From: Methylobacterium radiotolerans JCM 2831 | GTDB lineage: Bacteria; Pseudomonadota; Alphaproteobacteria; Rhizobiales; Beijerinckiaceae | Direction: 5' to 3' | NCBI RefSeq assembly: GCF_000019725.1 | Contig: NC_010505.1 | Span: forward strand, 1,724,001 to 1,788,000 | DNA length: 64,000 bases | Shown: positions 9,403 to 17,118 of the stretch, in pieces | Position numbering within the stretch: the first letter of the stretch is position 1 | Layout of the letters: each line of letters starts with the position of its first letter | Notes under the pieces: model-generated | Told to the model about the DNA's origin: nothing | The model's database searches: none | Seen by the model: the letters and a program-made list of their open reading frames with translations, nothing else | Translations under genes and position numbers: made by a program

Positions 9403-10298
9403 TCTACACGCTGCGCCACCGCACCGCCTACCGCTACGGCCGGCCGGTGCACTTCGCCCGCTGCACCCTGCGGCTCAAGCCGCAGGATTGCGAGGGCCAG
9501 AGCGTGCTGGCGAGCGCCGTCACGATCGACCCGAGCCCCGCCCGCGCGGTGATGCGGCGCGACTATCTCGGGATCGACGCGGTGGCGATCACCCTGGAGA
9601 CGCCGCACACCGCCTTCAGCGTCGAGGCGCTCTCCACCGTGCGGGTCGAGCGCCCGGCCCCGCCGCCGCCGGAATCCGGGATGCCCTGGGAGCGGGTCCG
9701 CGACGCCGTTCTGGCCGGGCGCGACCTCGGCGGCCGGGCGCCGGTGCACTTCCTGTTCCCGAGCACCCGGGTGCCGCTGCTGCCCGCGATCACCGACTAC
9801 GCCCGGCCGAGCTTCGCCGCCGGGCGCAGCGCCTACGGGGCGGCCCACGACCTGATGCTGCGGATCGGCCGGGACTTCCGCTTCGATTCCAAGGCGACCA
9901 CCGTCTCCACGCCGCTCGCCGAATCCTTCGCGCTCCGGGCCGGGGTCTGCCAGGACTTCGCCCACGTGATGATCGCCGCCCTGCGCGGGATGGGCCTGCC
10001 GGCGGCCTACGTCAGCGGCTACCTGCGCACCGTGCCGCCGCCGGGCCGGCCGCGCCTGCGCGGGGCGGATGCGAGCCACGCCTGGGTGGCGGTCTGGTGC
10101 GGCGCGGGCTGGCTCGGCCTCGACCCGACCAACGGCGTCGCGGTGCGGGACGACCACATCGTGGTGGCCCGCGGCCGCGACTACGGCGACGTGGCGCCGG
10201 TCGACGGCATCGTCAGCGGCTCGGGCAAGCAGCGCCTCAAGGTCGAGGTCGACGTCATCCCCGACACCGAGACGCAGGATCTCGCGCTGGTGGGGTGA
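9399..10298 (+). CDS. Transglutaminase-like protein, second of the cluster
   Basis: 299 residues. It starts with the N-terminal domain typical of bacterial transglutaminase-like proteins (YTLRHRTAYRYGRPV), then the core with Cys184 (AGVCQDFAHV), His227 (DASHAWVAV) and Asp242 (LGLDPTNG), so the triad is complete. The GTG start overlaps the ATP-grasp stop. Paired with the transglutaminase-DUF2126 protein at the head of the operon, it probably acts as a peptidase or amide-exchange enzyme on the product of the ligases. That is inferred from gene context; family members are rarely characterised. Confidence 0.88.
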   Translation: MIYTLRHRTAYRYGRPVHFARCTLRLKPQDCEGQSVLASAVTIDPSPARAVMRRDYLGIDAVAITLETPHTAFSVEALSTVRVERPAPPPPESGMPWERVRDAVLAGRDLGGRAPVHFLFPSTRVPLLPAITDYARPSFAAGRSAYGAAHDLMLRIGRDFRFDSKATTVSTPLAESFALRAGVCQDFAHVMIAALRGMGLPAAYVSGYLRTVPPPGRPRLRGADASHAWVAVWCGAGWLGLDPTNGVAVRDDHIVVARGRDYGDVAPVDGIVSGSGKQRLKVEVDVIPDTETQDLALVG

Positions 10299-10309
10299 GG
10301 GGACGCTCC

Positions 10310-10405
10310 GTCCTCGCGAGCGGAGCGGGGCGACTTGGCGCGGCGCGACATCGGCGGACGTGGCGCTGCGGGATGGCTTCGCGGAGGCGCACCGGCAACG
10401 ATCGC
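10310..10405. repeat. Degenerate intergenic repeat (CGAGCGGAGCG family)
   Basis: The stretch begins CGTCCTCGCGAGCGGAGCGG and later reads GTGGCGCTGCGGGATGG then GCTTCGCGGAGGCG. The order of elements is the same as in the better-preserved copy at 30804-30896. It fills most of the 129-base gap between the transglutaminase stop and the convergent flavoprotein gene. It is a worn member of a dispersed palindromic family. Confidence 0.5.
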
Positions 10406-10427
10406 GGCGTGTCGCGGATGCCGGCCC

Positions 10428-11039
10428 TCACCACATCGTCTTGGCCGCCCGCTCCGGCCAGTCCGCGTCGTAGCGCGCACCGCCGACCGCGCCCGCGGTG
10501 AGCGCCGCCAGGATCGCCCCCGGCGTCGGCAGGCTCTCCGGGTCGACGCGGGTGTCCGGATCCCACAGCTTCGCCCGGATGATCGCCCGCGCGCACTGGA
10601 AGTAGATCTCCTCCACAGTGATCACGATCGCGGTGCGCGGCGCGTGGCCGTCCACGCTGAAGGACGCGAGGAGATCCGGGTCGGCCGAGATCACCGCCCG
10701 CCCGTTCACCCGCAGCGTCGTGCCCGAACCGGGGATCAGGAACAGCAGCGCGACCCGGGGATCGCGCACGATGTTGCGCAGCGAGTCGATCCGGTTGTTG
10801 CCGCGCCGGTCCGGCAGGATCAGCGTGCGCGGGTCGGCGACCCGCACGAAGCCCGGCTGGTCCCCGCGCGGGCTGCAATCGAGCCCCTCGGGGCCGGCGG
10901 TCGCCAGCACCGCGAAGGGCGAGGCCGCGATCAGCGCCGCGTAGTCCGGCGTGATCGCGGCCACCACCTTCACCGTGGAGGCGGGCGCCAGGGGCGCGCT
11001 GTAGATCGCCTCCAGGGCGGCGAGATCGTCGACGATCAT
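10428..11039 (-). CDS. Pyridoxamine 5'-phosphate oxidase-family flavoprotein (MSMEG_1061 type)
   Basis: 203 residues with a split-barrel FMN-binding fold. FAVLATAGPEGLDCSPRGD, LILPDRRGNNRIDSLRNI and VALLFLIPGSGTTLRVNGRA are the usual strands of the MSMEG_1061-like PPOX subgroup. These are FMN-dependent proteins of mostly unknown substrate, not the PLP-synthesis enzyme PdxH. The ATG is preceded by GAGGG and lies seven bases after the lysK stop, so the two genes are probably cotranscribed. I see no biochemical link between them. Confidence 0.85.
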   Translation of the reverse strand: MIVDDLAALEAIYSAPLAPASTVKVVAAITPDYAALIAASPFAVLATAGPEGLDCSPRGDQPGFVRVADPRTLILPDRRGNNRIDSLRNIVRDPRVALLFLIPGSGTTLRVNGRAVISADPDLLASFSVDGHAPRTAIVITVEEIYFQCARAIIRAKLWDPDTRVDPESLPTPGAILAALTAGAVGGARYDADWPERAAKTMW

Positions 11040-11046
11040 CGCGCCC

Positions 11047-12753
11047 TCACGCGACCGGGGCCGCCTTGCCGGCCGCGAAGGCTGCGTGCTCGGCCACGAG
11101 CGCCCCCGACAGGGCCGCGGCGATCAGGCCGCGGGTCTCGTCGACGCCGTAGAGGGCCACGAAGGAGCCGAACCGGGGTCCGCGCGCCTCGCCGAACAGC
11201 ACGTTGTAGAGGCTCGTGAACCACGCCTGCGACACGCCGGGCCGCCCGTCCGGGCTCTTGGCCTTGCCGGACGTGTCGGGGAAGTGGCGCCGGCCGACCT
11301 CGTAGACCGCCGCCTGCAGCGCCTCCGGATCGGTGGAGCCGGCATGTTCCGTGAGGGTCTCCGCGAGGTCCTCCAGGGCCGCCCGCTCCTCGGGCGTCGG
11401 CGCCCGGTAGGTCTTGGCCGGCCGCACGAAGTCCGAGAAGTACTTCAGCGCGTGCTTCACCAGCCGGTCGAGGCCCGGATGGGTCTCCGGACCGGTCCGC
11501 GGCGCGTAGCGGCGGATGAAGCCCCACAGCACCGCCGGATCCTCGGTGTTGGCGACCGCCGCGAGGTTGAGCAGCATCGCGAAGGTCAGGCTCGCGCCCT
11601 CGACCCGCTCGGGCTCCGGCGGGTTGCCGGCGTGGAGGTGCCAGACCGGGTTGCCGAGGCGCAGCTTCGCGTCCTGGCCGGCGTAGCGGTCGAGGAAGCC
11701 GATATACTCGTCGACGTGCCGGGGGATCACGTCGAAGAACAGGCGCTTGGCCTCGCGCGGCTTGTTGTACATGAACAGGGCCAGCGATTCCGGCGTGCCG
11801 TAGGTGAGCCACGCGTCGATCGTCAGGCCGTTGCCCTTCGACTTCGAGATCTTCTGGCCCTTCTCGTCCAGGAACAGCTCGTAATTGAAGCCCTCCGGCG
11901 GCTCGCCGCCGAGCGCCCGGGCGATCTTGGCGGAGAGCTTGACCGAGTCGATCAGGTCCTTGCCGGCCATCTCGTAATCGACGCCGAGCGCCACCCAGCG
12001 CATCGCCCAGTCGGGCTTCCACTGCAGCTTGGCGTGGCCGCCGGTCACCGGGGTCTCGTAGCGCTCGCCCGTGGCGGGATCGCGCCACACGATCGTGCCG
12101 CTCTGCGCCTTCACCTCGTCGATCGGCACCTGCATCACGTGGCCGGTGACCGGGTGGAGCGGCAGGAACGGCGAGTAGCTCGCCGAGCGCTCGGCCCGCA
12201 GCGACGGCAGCATGATCTCCATCACGGCGTCGTAGCGCTCCAGCACGCGCAGCAGCGTCGCGTCGAACACGCCCGAGCGGTAGCACTCGGTCGCCGAGCG
12301 GAACTCGTAGGCGAACCCGAACGCGTCGAGGAAGCGGCGCAGCTCGGCGTTGTTGTGCGCCCCGAAGCTGTCATGGGTCCCGAACGGGTCCGGCACGCGG
12401 GTGAGCGGCTGGTTGAGGTGCGCGGCCAGCATCTCCCGGTTCGGGACGTTGTCGGGAACCTTGCGCAGCCCGTCCATGTCGTCCGAGAAGGCGATCAGCC
12501 GGGTCGGCACCGCGTCCCGGGTGAGCACCCGGAAGGCGTGGCGCACCATGGAGGTCCGGGCGACCTCGCCGAACGTGCCGATATGCGGCAGGCCCGAGGG
12601 GCCGTAGCCGGTCTCGAACAGGATCTCGGTCTTGCCGGATTTCTCCAGCCGGGCCACGAGCTTGCGCGCCTCCTCGAAGGGCCAGGCGGCGGCGTTGGCG
12701 GCGGCCTCGATGATGTCGGCGTCGAGGGTCAGGGCAGGCGGAGCGGCGGGCAT
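11047..12753 (-). CDS. lysK: Lysyl-tRNA synthetase, class I
   Basis: About 568 residues. It charges tRNA-Lys with lysine in the cytosol. This is the class I (Rossmann-fold) form, common in archaea and alphaproteobacteria and unrelated to E. coli LysS. The signatures are a HIGH-like PHIGTFGE near residue 55 and a KMSKS-like ISKSKGNG near residue 290, followed by the helical anticodon-binding region. No class II lysS is visible in the window. I chose the ATG at 12753 because the family starts about 20 residues before the [10 protein letters not shown] helix; an in-frame start at 12843 would add 30 low-complexity residues. The ribosome site is weak. Confidence 0.93.
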   Translation of the reverse strand: MPAAPPALTLDADIIEAAANAAAWPFEEARKLVARLEKSGKTEILFETGYGPSGLPHIGTFGEVARTSMVRHAFRVLTRDAVPTRLIAFSDDMDGLRKVPDNVPNREMLAAHLNQPLTRVPDPFGTHDSFGAHNNAELRRFLDAFGFAYEFRSATECYRSGVFDATLLRVLERYDAVMEIMLPSLRAERSASYSPFLPLHPVTGHVMQVPIDEVKAQSGTIVWRDPATGERYETPVTGGHAKLQWKPDWAMRWVALGVDYEMAGKDLIDSVKLSAKIARALGGEPPEGFNYELFLDEKGQKISKSKGNGLTIDAWLTYGTPESLALFMYNKPREAKRLFFDVIPRHVDEYIGFLDRYAGQDAKLRLGNPVWHLHAGNPPEPERVEGASLTFAMLLNLAAVANTEDPAVLWGFIRRYAPRTGPETHPGLDRLVKHALKYFSDFVRPAKTYRAPTPEERAALEDLAETLTEHAGSTDPEALQAAVYEVGRRHFPDTSGKAKSPDGRPGVSQAWFTSLYNVLFGEARGPRFGSFVALYGVDETRGLIAAALSGALVAEHAAFAAGKAAPVA

Positions 12754-12969
12754 GTCGTCGGGGGTGATCTTCGGGGCTGAACGCGGGTAGGGCGCGCGCA
12801 CCCTAGAGCGGTTCGCATCGGAGCGGAACGCCCGGCGGTGCATTGCGGGGTTCCATCGCCGGCCCGCGCGCGAGGCCTGTGACCGCGCACCTGGTCCCGG
12901 CTCGGCAGGCGCACGCCTAATCCGCTCGGCTTCCTGATCGGGCCGGGCCGAGGCCCGAATTCCGGATCG

Positions 12970-13067
12970 CCCATCCTCGCCCTCATCCCGAGGAGCCCTC
13001 CGCTGCGCTGGCCGGAGCTCTCCTCCGAGGCCGCCGCGCGGCGCCTCGGGATGAGGGCGAGGATGGG
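12970..13067. repeat. Large intergenic inverted repeat (CATCCCGAGG family)
   Basis: 24-base arms: CCCATCCTCGCCCTCATCCC continuing GAGG at 12970-12993, and its exact reverse complement at 13044-13067. The GC-rich interior carries GGAGCCCTCC-like and CTCCTCCGAGG elements. A related copy lies at 26288-26402. This is the type of mobile palindromic repeat scattered between genes in Methylobacterium and Bradyrhizobium relatives. The rest of the gap between lysK and the antitoxin relic (12754-13077) shows nothing else. Confidence 0.8.
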
Positions 13068-13077
13068 AGGTCGTGAG

Positions 13078-13313
13078 TCAGACAGGCTCTCGGAGCCCAT
13101 ACCGCGCCCGGACGGCATCCACCGCCGCATCGGTGCAGACTCGCCGCGAGCCCCCTCGGCGTCGGCTTCGTCCTGATCCGCCGCCGCCTCCGGGGTGGAA
13201 CGGTAAATCGAGCCCTCATCGCCCACCGAGGCCAGCATGAGGCGGGCGATCTCTCCTGAAGGTCCGGGGACAGGCCGCGCGCCGCCCGCGGCCTTCCCGA
13301 GCAGGTCCGTCAT
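13078..13313 (-). pseudogene. Frameshifted antitoxin-like gene (addiction module family)
   Basis: The first frame reads MTDLLGKA, then GEIARLMLAS, then IYRSTPEAAADQDEADAEGA and RGES. A one-base shift near 13138 then gives TDAAVDAVRARYGLREPV and a stop at 13078. The joined product of about 78 residues has the layout of small alphaproteobacterial antitoxins that pair with ParE/RelE toxins: MTxLLxKA helix, EIAR-x-L, TPEE segment, ARGE and a terminal AVRARYGL. The frame break comes exactly between the conserved RGE and TD elements, which supports decay by a single deletion. No toxin gene follows. Both pieces are seen directly; the family call is from memory. Confidence 0.6.
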
Positions 13314-13370
13314 GGTGCCGTCCGGCAGCCGAAGCCCGGCGGGCAGGATCCCCGCGCGCGATAAAAGCCC

Positions 13371-14354
13371 TCAGAAGGGGCTCACCGGGAAGAACCGCAG
13401 ATACAGCTCGGTGTACTTGCCGTCGTCCCAGACCCGCTGGAGCGCGTCGTCCAGCGCCCGGGACAGGGCCGCGTCCTCCTGGCGGGTGATCAGGCCGATC
13501 CCCTCCCCGAAATAGCGGTTCTCCAGGTAGTCGCCGCCGGTCAGCGCGCAGCAATTCTCCGCGTCCTGGCCGCCGACATAGAGGGCGAGGTTCAGGCCGT
13601 CGGCGAACAGGTAGTCGATCTCGCCGCGCTTGAGCGCGCTCTCGGCCGCCGTGAGGTCTGTGAAGTCCTTGGGCACGGCCTTCGGGAAGAACGCCTTCAG
13701 GTAGGCCGCGTGGGCGCTGCCGGCGATGACCCCGACGCTGCGGCCGGCGAGCGCCGCCGCCGAGGGGACCGGCAGGCCCTTGTCGGTCCGGGCCGCGAAG
13801 CGCGCCGGCCAGCGGAAATACGGCCGCGTCGCCAGGAATTTCGACCGCAGGGGCGCGGTCAGCGGGATGGCGGCCGCGACCACGTCGCCCTGCTTGCCGT
13901 CGAGGGCGTCGAGCAGGGTGTCGAAGCGGCGCGCCTGCACCGTGCAGGTGATCGTCAGCTTCTCGCAGACGGCCCGGGCGAGCTCGACCACGAAGCCCGT
14001 CGGGTTGCCGTCGGGGCCGGCGAAGTGCAGCGGCGGGAACTCGTCGTCCGTGAGGAAGCGGACCGCCCGGCCGGTCTGCGGCGCCTCGATCCGCTCGCCC
14101 CGGCTGCGCGGGTTCCAGAAATCCGGCACCGCGACGGCGGGGGTCGCGGTCCCGCCCGCGGCCCCGGCGGTGGCGGCGGCAGGGGCAGCTGCAGGGGCGG
14201 GCGCGGCCGGGGGCGCCGCGGCGCCGGCCGGCCCCGCGAGGAGTGCCGCGACCGCGGCCGCCGCGATCCGGGATGGGATGACTGTCCTATCGTCTCTTGA
14301 CGACTGGGACGGGGTGGTGCTCCTCTCGGAGCGCGGGGGCGGGGACTGGCTCAC
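13371..14354 (-). CDS. Family 3 solute-binding protein (amino-acid ABC type), orphan
   Basis: 327 residues. A hydrophobic signal segment (RIAAAAVAALLAGPAGAAAP) and an Ala/Pro-rich linker lead into a periplasmic binding fold: VRFLTDDEFPPLHFAGPDG, TGFVVELARAVCEKL, FDTLLDALDGKQGDVVAAAI, LAGRSVGVIAGSAHAAYL and FGEGIGLITRQED. That is the order of family 3 amino-acid binding proteins. No permease or ATPase gene is adjacent, so it is an orphan component or acts as a sensor. The GTG at 14354 follows AGGAGGGG closely and gives a rather long N-terminal region before the hydrophobic core; no other start codon lies before the signal. It is divergent from the glycosyltransferase gene. Confidence 0.8.
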   Translation of the reverse strand: MSQSPPPRSERSTTPSQSSRDDRTVIPSRIAAAAVAALLAGPAGAAAPPAAPAPAAAPAAATAGAAGGTATPAVAVPDFWNPRSRGERIEAPQTGRAVRFLTDDEFPPLHFAGPDGNPTGFVVELARAVCEKLTITCTVQARRFDTLLDALDGKQGDVVAAAIPLTAPLRSKFLATRPYFRWPARFAARTDKGLPVPSAAALAGRSVGVIAGSAHAAYLKAFFPKAVPKDFTDLTAAESALKRGEIDYLFADGLNLALYVGGQDAENCCALTGGDYLENRYFGEGIGLITRQEDAALSRALDDALQRVWDDGKYTELYLRFFPVSPF

Positions 14355-14399
14355 CCCCCTCCTCTACCACGTCCTGGGGCCACCGGGGGAGCGCGCGGC

Positions 14400-16370
14400 G
14401 TGTCGTTCCAGCGCCCGCCCGCGGGGCCGGAGGCCCTGCCGCCGGAGATCGCCTTCCTGCTGGCCGAGGGCGTCGACGGGCGGCTGCTGGTCCGGGCGGC
14501 CGCCGCGGCGGCCGCGGCCGGGACCGACGCGGCGACCGCGCTGATGAATGCCGGCCTGATCGCCGAATCGGCCTACTACGCGGCCCTGGCCCGGGCGCTC
14601 GGCGCCCCCTTCCTCGACGGCCCGATCCCGTTCGGCCTGGGCCTGCGCTTCCCCGACAGCCTCGTGGCCGGCCTCGCGCCGCTGGCGCCGGGCGCGGTGG
14701 CGCCCTGGGTGCTGGCGCCCCGCGGGCGGGCGATCGCGGACCTCCTCGACGCGGCCGGCCGCGTACCCGGCCGCGTACCCGGCCGCGCCGCCGTCCCGGC
14801 GATCACCAGCCCCACCCGCCTGCGCGAGGCCGTGTTCGCGTCCGTGCCCGGGCAGGTGGCCGATCACGCGGCGCACGATCTGCGGCGGCACAGCCCCGAG
14901 CGGGCGGCCGCCCCCGAGCCGGCCCTCCGCTGGCTGCTGGTCCTCGCCCTCGCCGCCGCCGCCGCGCTCTGCCTGTGCGCGGCGCTGCCGGCCTCGCTGG
15001 CGCGCGCGGCGATGACGGCCGGGCAGGTCCTGTTCCTGGCCATGGCGACCCTGCGGATCGCGGCCCTCGCCATCGCGGCCCCGGTGGCCGCGGAGGCGGT
15101 CGCGCCCCTCGCCGAGGCCGACCTGCCGGTCTACACGGTCCTCGTCCCCCTCCACCGCGAGGCGGCGGTGGTGCCGGACCTGCTCAGGGCGCTCTCCGCC
15201 CTCGACTATCCGGCCGCCAAGCTCGACATCAAGCTGCTGCTCGAGGCGGACGACGCGGAGACCGCCGCGGCCCTCCCCCGCGACACCCTCCCGGCCCGGT
15301 TCGAGGTGATCACGGTGCCGCCGGGCGGCCCGCGCACCAAGCCGCGGGCGCTCAACGCCGCCCTGCCGCTGGCCCGCGGCGCCCTGCTCACGGTCTACGA
15401 CGCCGAGGACGTGCCCGATCCCGGGCAGCTGCGGCTGGCGGCCGCCCTGTTCGCGCGCCTGCCCGCGCGCACCGCCTGCCTCCAGGGGCGGCTCGTGATC
15501 GACAATGCCGGCGATTCGCGCCTCGCCCGCGCCTTCGCCCTGGAATATGCCGGGCTGTTCGACGTGCTGAACCCGGCCTTCGCCCGCTGCGGCCTGCCGG
15601 TCCCGCTGGGCGGCACCTCGATGCACCTGCGCACCCACGTGGTGCGGGCGCTGCACGGCTGGGACGCCCACAACGTCACCGAGGACGCGGATCTCGGCCT
15701 GCGCCTCGCGCTGGCGGGCTACACGGTCGGCGACCTGCCCAGCCCCACCTTCGAGGAGGCGCCGGCCCGCCTCGGGCCCTGGCTCGGCCAGCGCACCCGC
15801 TGGCTGAAGGGCCTGGTCCAGACGAGCCTCACCCACGGGCGGCGCCCCCTCGCCAATGCCCGCAGGCTCGGCGGCCTGGAGACGCTCTGCGCCGCCGCCC
15901 TGGTTCCCGGGACGGTGGTCTCGGCGCTCGCCTACCCGGTCTGCCTCGCCGCGGCGGCGTGGTCCTTCCTGGTCCTGGAGATCCCGGCCGCCCCCGTCTT
16001 CCTGGACAACCTCTCCACGGGGCTCGCCATCACGCTGTTCGGGACGGGGCTCGCCGCCCTGGTCCTGCCCGCCCTCGTCGGCTGCGCCCGCCGCGGCTGG
16101 GGGGATCTCGCCCGGTCGGTCCCGTGGATGCCGGTCTACTTCCTGCTGGTCAGCCTGGCCGCGTGGCTGGCGCTGATCGAGCTGGTCCGCGCTCCGCTGC
16201 GCTGGAACAAGACCCGGCACGGCCTCGCGCGGACCTCCCGCAGCGGCCGGCGGCGCCGGGCGCATCCTGCGACACCCTGCGACAGCCTGCGACACCGGGC
16301 CGGGGCGGGGCGGCGGCGAATGCGCGTCGACTTGATCTGGATCAGTCGCGCCGGCGCGCGGCGCCGCTAG
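14400..16370 (+). CDS. Processive family 2 glycosyltransferase with MshEN-like N terminus
   Basis: 656 residues. Residues ~15-75 (LLAEGVDGRLL...LMNAGLIAESAYYAALARAL) resemble the N-terminal domain of GspE/MshE proteins, a fold that binds c-di-GMP in some members. Two transmembrane segments follow (~180-225), then the GT2 core with a D-containing YDAEDVPDPG near 335, TEDADLG near 427 and QRTRW near 464. These are the D,D,D,QxxRW set of cellulose-synthase-like processive enzymes. Three or four C-terminal membrane segments close it. Substrate and polymer are unknown. GTG 14400 has GGGGGAG about nine bases upstream. The last ~45 residues are low-complexity, contain a 10-bp tandem repeat and overlap an FNR-like box, so the true C terminus may be earlier. 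Confidence 0.85.
   Translation: MSFQRPPAGPEALPPEIAFLLAEGVDGRLLVRAAAAAAAAGTDAATALMNAGLIAESAYYAALARALGAPFLDGPIPFGLGLRFPDSLVAGLAPLAPGAVAPWVLAPRGRAIADLLDAAGRVPGRVPGRAAVPAITSPTRLREAVFASVPGQVADHAAHDLRRHSPERAAAPEPALRWLLVLALAAAAALCLCAALPASLARAAMTAGQVLFLAMATLRIAALAIAAPVAAEAVAPLAEADLPVYTVLVPLHREAAVVPDLLRALSALDYPAAKLDIKLLLEADDAETAAALPRDTLPARFEVITVPPGGPRTKPRALNAALPLARGALLTVYDAEDVPDPGQLRLAAALFARLPARTACLQGRLVIDNAGDSRLARAFALEYAGLFDVLNPAFARCGLPVPLGGTSMHLRTHVVRALHGWDAHNVTEDADLGLRLALAGYTVGDLPSPTFEEAPARLGPWLGQRTRWLKGLVQTSLTHGRRPLANARRLGGLETLCAAALVPGTVVSALAYPVCLAAAAWSFLVLEIPAAPVFLDNLSTGLAITLFGTGLAALVLPALVGCARRGWGDLARSVPWMPVYFLLVSLAAWLALIELVRAPLRWNKTRHGLARTSRSGRRRRAHPATPCDSLRHRAGAGRRRMRVDLIWISRAGARRR
16266..16295. 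repeat. 10-bp tandem repeat, three copies, at the glycosyltransferase 3' end
   Basis: CCTGCGACAC, CCTGCGACAG, CCTGCGACAC in direct succession inside the annotated reading frame. Because 10 is not a multiple of three, gain or loss of one copy would change the frame and the end point of the protein. Confidence 0.8.
16332..16345 (+). promoter_or_regulatory. FNR/FixK-like box (anaerobox)
   Basis: TTGATCTGGATCAG matches the FNR/FixK consensus TTGAT-N4-ATCAA except for the last base. A -10-like CTAGCCT lies at 16367-16373, a distance from the box typical of class II FNR promoters, and a small gene starts at 16436. The box overlaps the last codons annotated for the glycosyltransferase. Function is predicted from sequence only. 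Confidence 0.6.
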
Positions 16371-16435
16371 CCTCGCGCGCCGGCTCCCGCCCGCGCTGCG
16401 GGCGGCCGGTGATTCGCCTCGCGGTGGTCCAAGCG

Positions 16436-16681
16436 ATGCCGGCCTATCACCTCCGACGCACCCTCGAGCACGCGGACGGCCGCTGCGGCCTCGCCTTCGC
16501 CAGCGACTGCCTGGAGGCGGACGACGCGGAGACGGCGATCCGCAACGCCCGCGACCTGTGCCGCACCGCCGCCAACATGCTCCTGACCGGGGCGGTGCTG
16601 ACGGATTCCGTCGGCCGGATCCTGTGGTCGTTCACCCTGGCGCTGGCCCGGGAGCCGCTCTGCGTCCGGCCGACGAGCTGA
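16436..16681 (+). CDS. Small hypothetical protein downstream of an FNR-like box
   Basis: 81 residues from the ATG at 16436; an in-frame GTG at 16409 would give 90. The start has no strong ribosome site, so the choice rests on the MPAYHL beginning, common among short Methylobacterium proteins. The body (ASDCLEADDAETAIRNARDL, then TGAVLTDSVGRILWSFTL) reads as one strand pair, a helix and another strand pair. I do not recognise the family. The upstream box at 16332 suggests induction at low oxygen. Confidence 0.6.
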   Translation: MPAYHLRRTLEHADGRCGLAFASDCLEADDAETAIRNARDLCRTAANMLLTGAVLTDSVGRILWSFTLALAREPLCVRPTS

Positions 16682-16786
16682 GGGCCGCGCTGGCGGCCAT
16701 GCCGGCGGCCGCGCAGATTGGCGCGCCGTGCAACGCCCGCGACCCGCGCGCCGTTGTCCCGCACGGGCGCGGCCCGGAGAGGTGCC

Positions 16787-16822
16787 GAGAGAGCTGCCGG
16801 GAGAGCTGCCGGGAGAGCTGCC
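16787..16822 (+). repeat. 12-bp tandem repeat carrying three Shine-Dalgarno cores
   Basis: Units GAGAGAGCTGCC, GGGAGAGCTGCC and GGGAGAGCTGCC run directly into the ATG at 16823. Each unit contains a GAGAG or GGGAGAG purine run, so three potential ribosome sites sit at 12-base intervals. Only the last has near-normal spacing to the start. Confidence 0.85.
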
Positions 16823-17059
16823 ATGAGCACGATCGCGATCCTGATCGGCACGCGGGCGGGCGCGCGCCTGCTGGCGGCCGCCTCCGAGCGGGAGGCGGCC
16901 CTCTCGGCCGAGGCCTTCCTGCTGCGCCTGCCCGTCCGCGCCCTCCCGGCGCCCCTCTGGGTGCAGTGCGCCGATCCGGCGGTCAGCGGCCGCCTGACCG
17001 GCTACCTGAACGGTCTGCAGGCCGAGCAGGTGCGCGAGCGCGACCCCCGCCGGGTCTGA
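16823..17059 (+). CDS. Small hypothetical protein
   Basis: 78 residues, start ATG directly after three 12-bp repeats that each carry a purine-rich ribosome site. The sequence (MSTIAILIGTRAGARLLAAA, then LPAPLWVQCADPAVSGRLTG) has one short hydrophobic strand and an amphipathic helix but no clear signal peptide. No family recognised. It lies between the FNR-box gene and mazG in the same direction and could be cotranscribed with either. Confidence 0.6.
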   Translation: MSTIAILIGTRAGARLLAAASEREAALSAEAFLLRLPVRALPAPLWVQCADPAVSGRLTGYLNGLQAEQVRERDPRRV

Positions 17060-17118
17060 GCCCCGGCGGCCCCCGGGACGGATTTCCCTGCGCCGCGCCA
17101 TGCTCTAACGCCGTCGCC

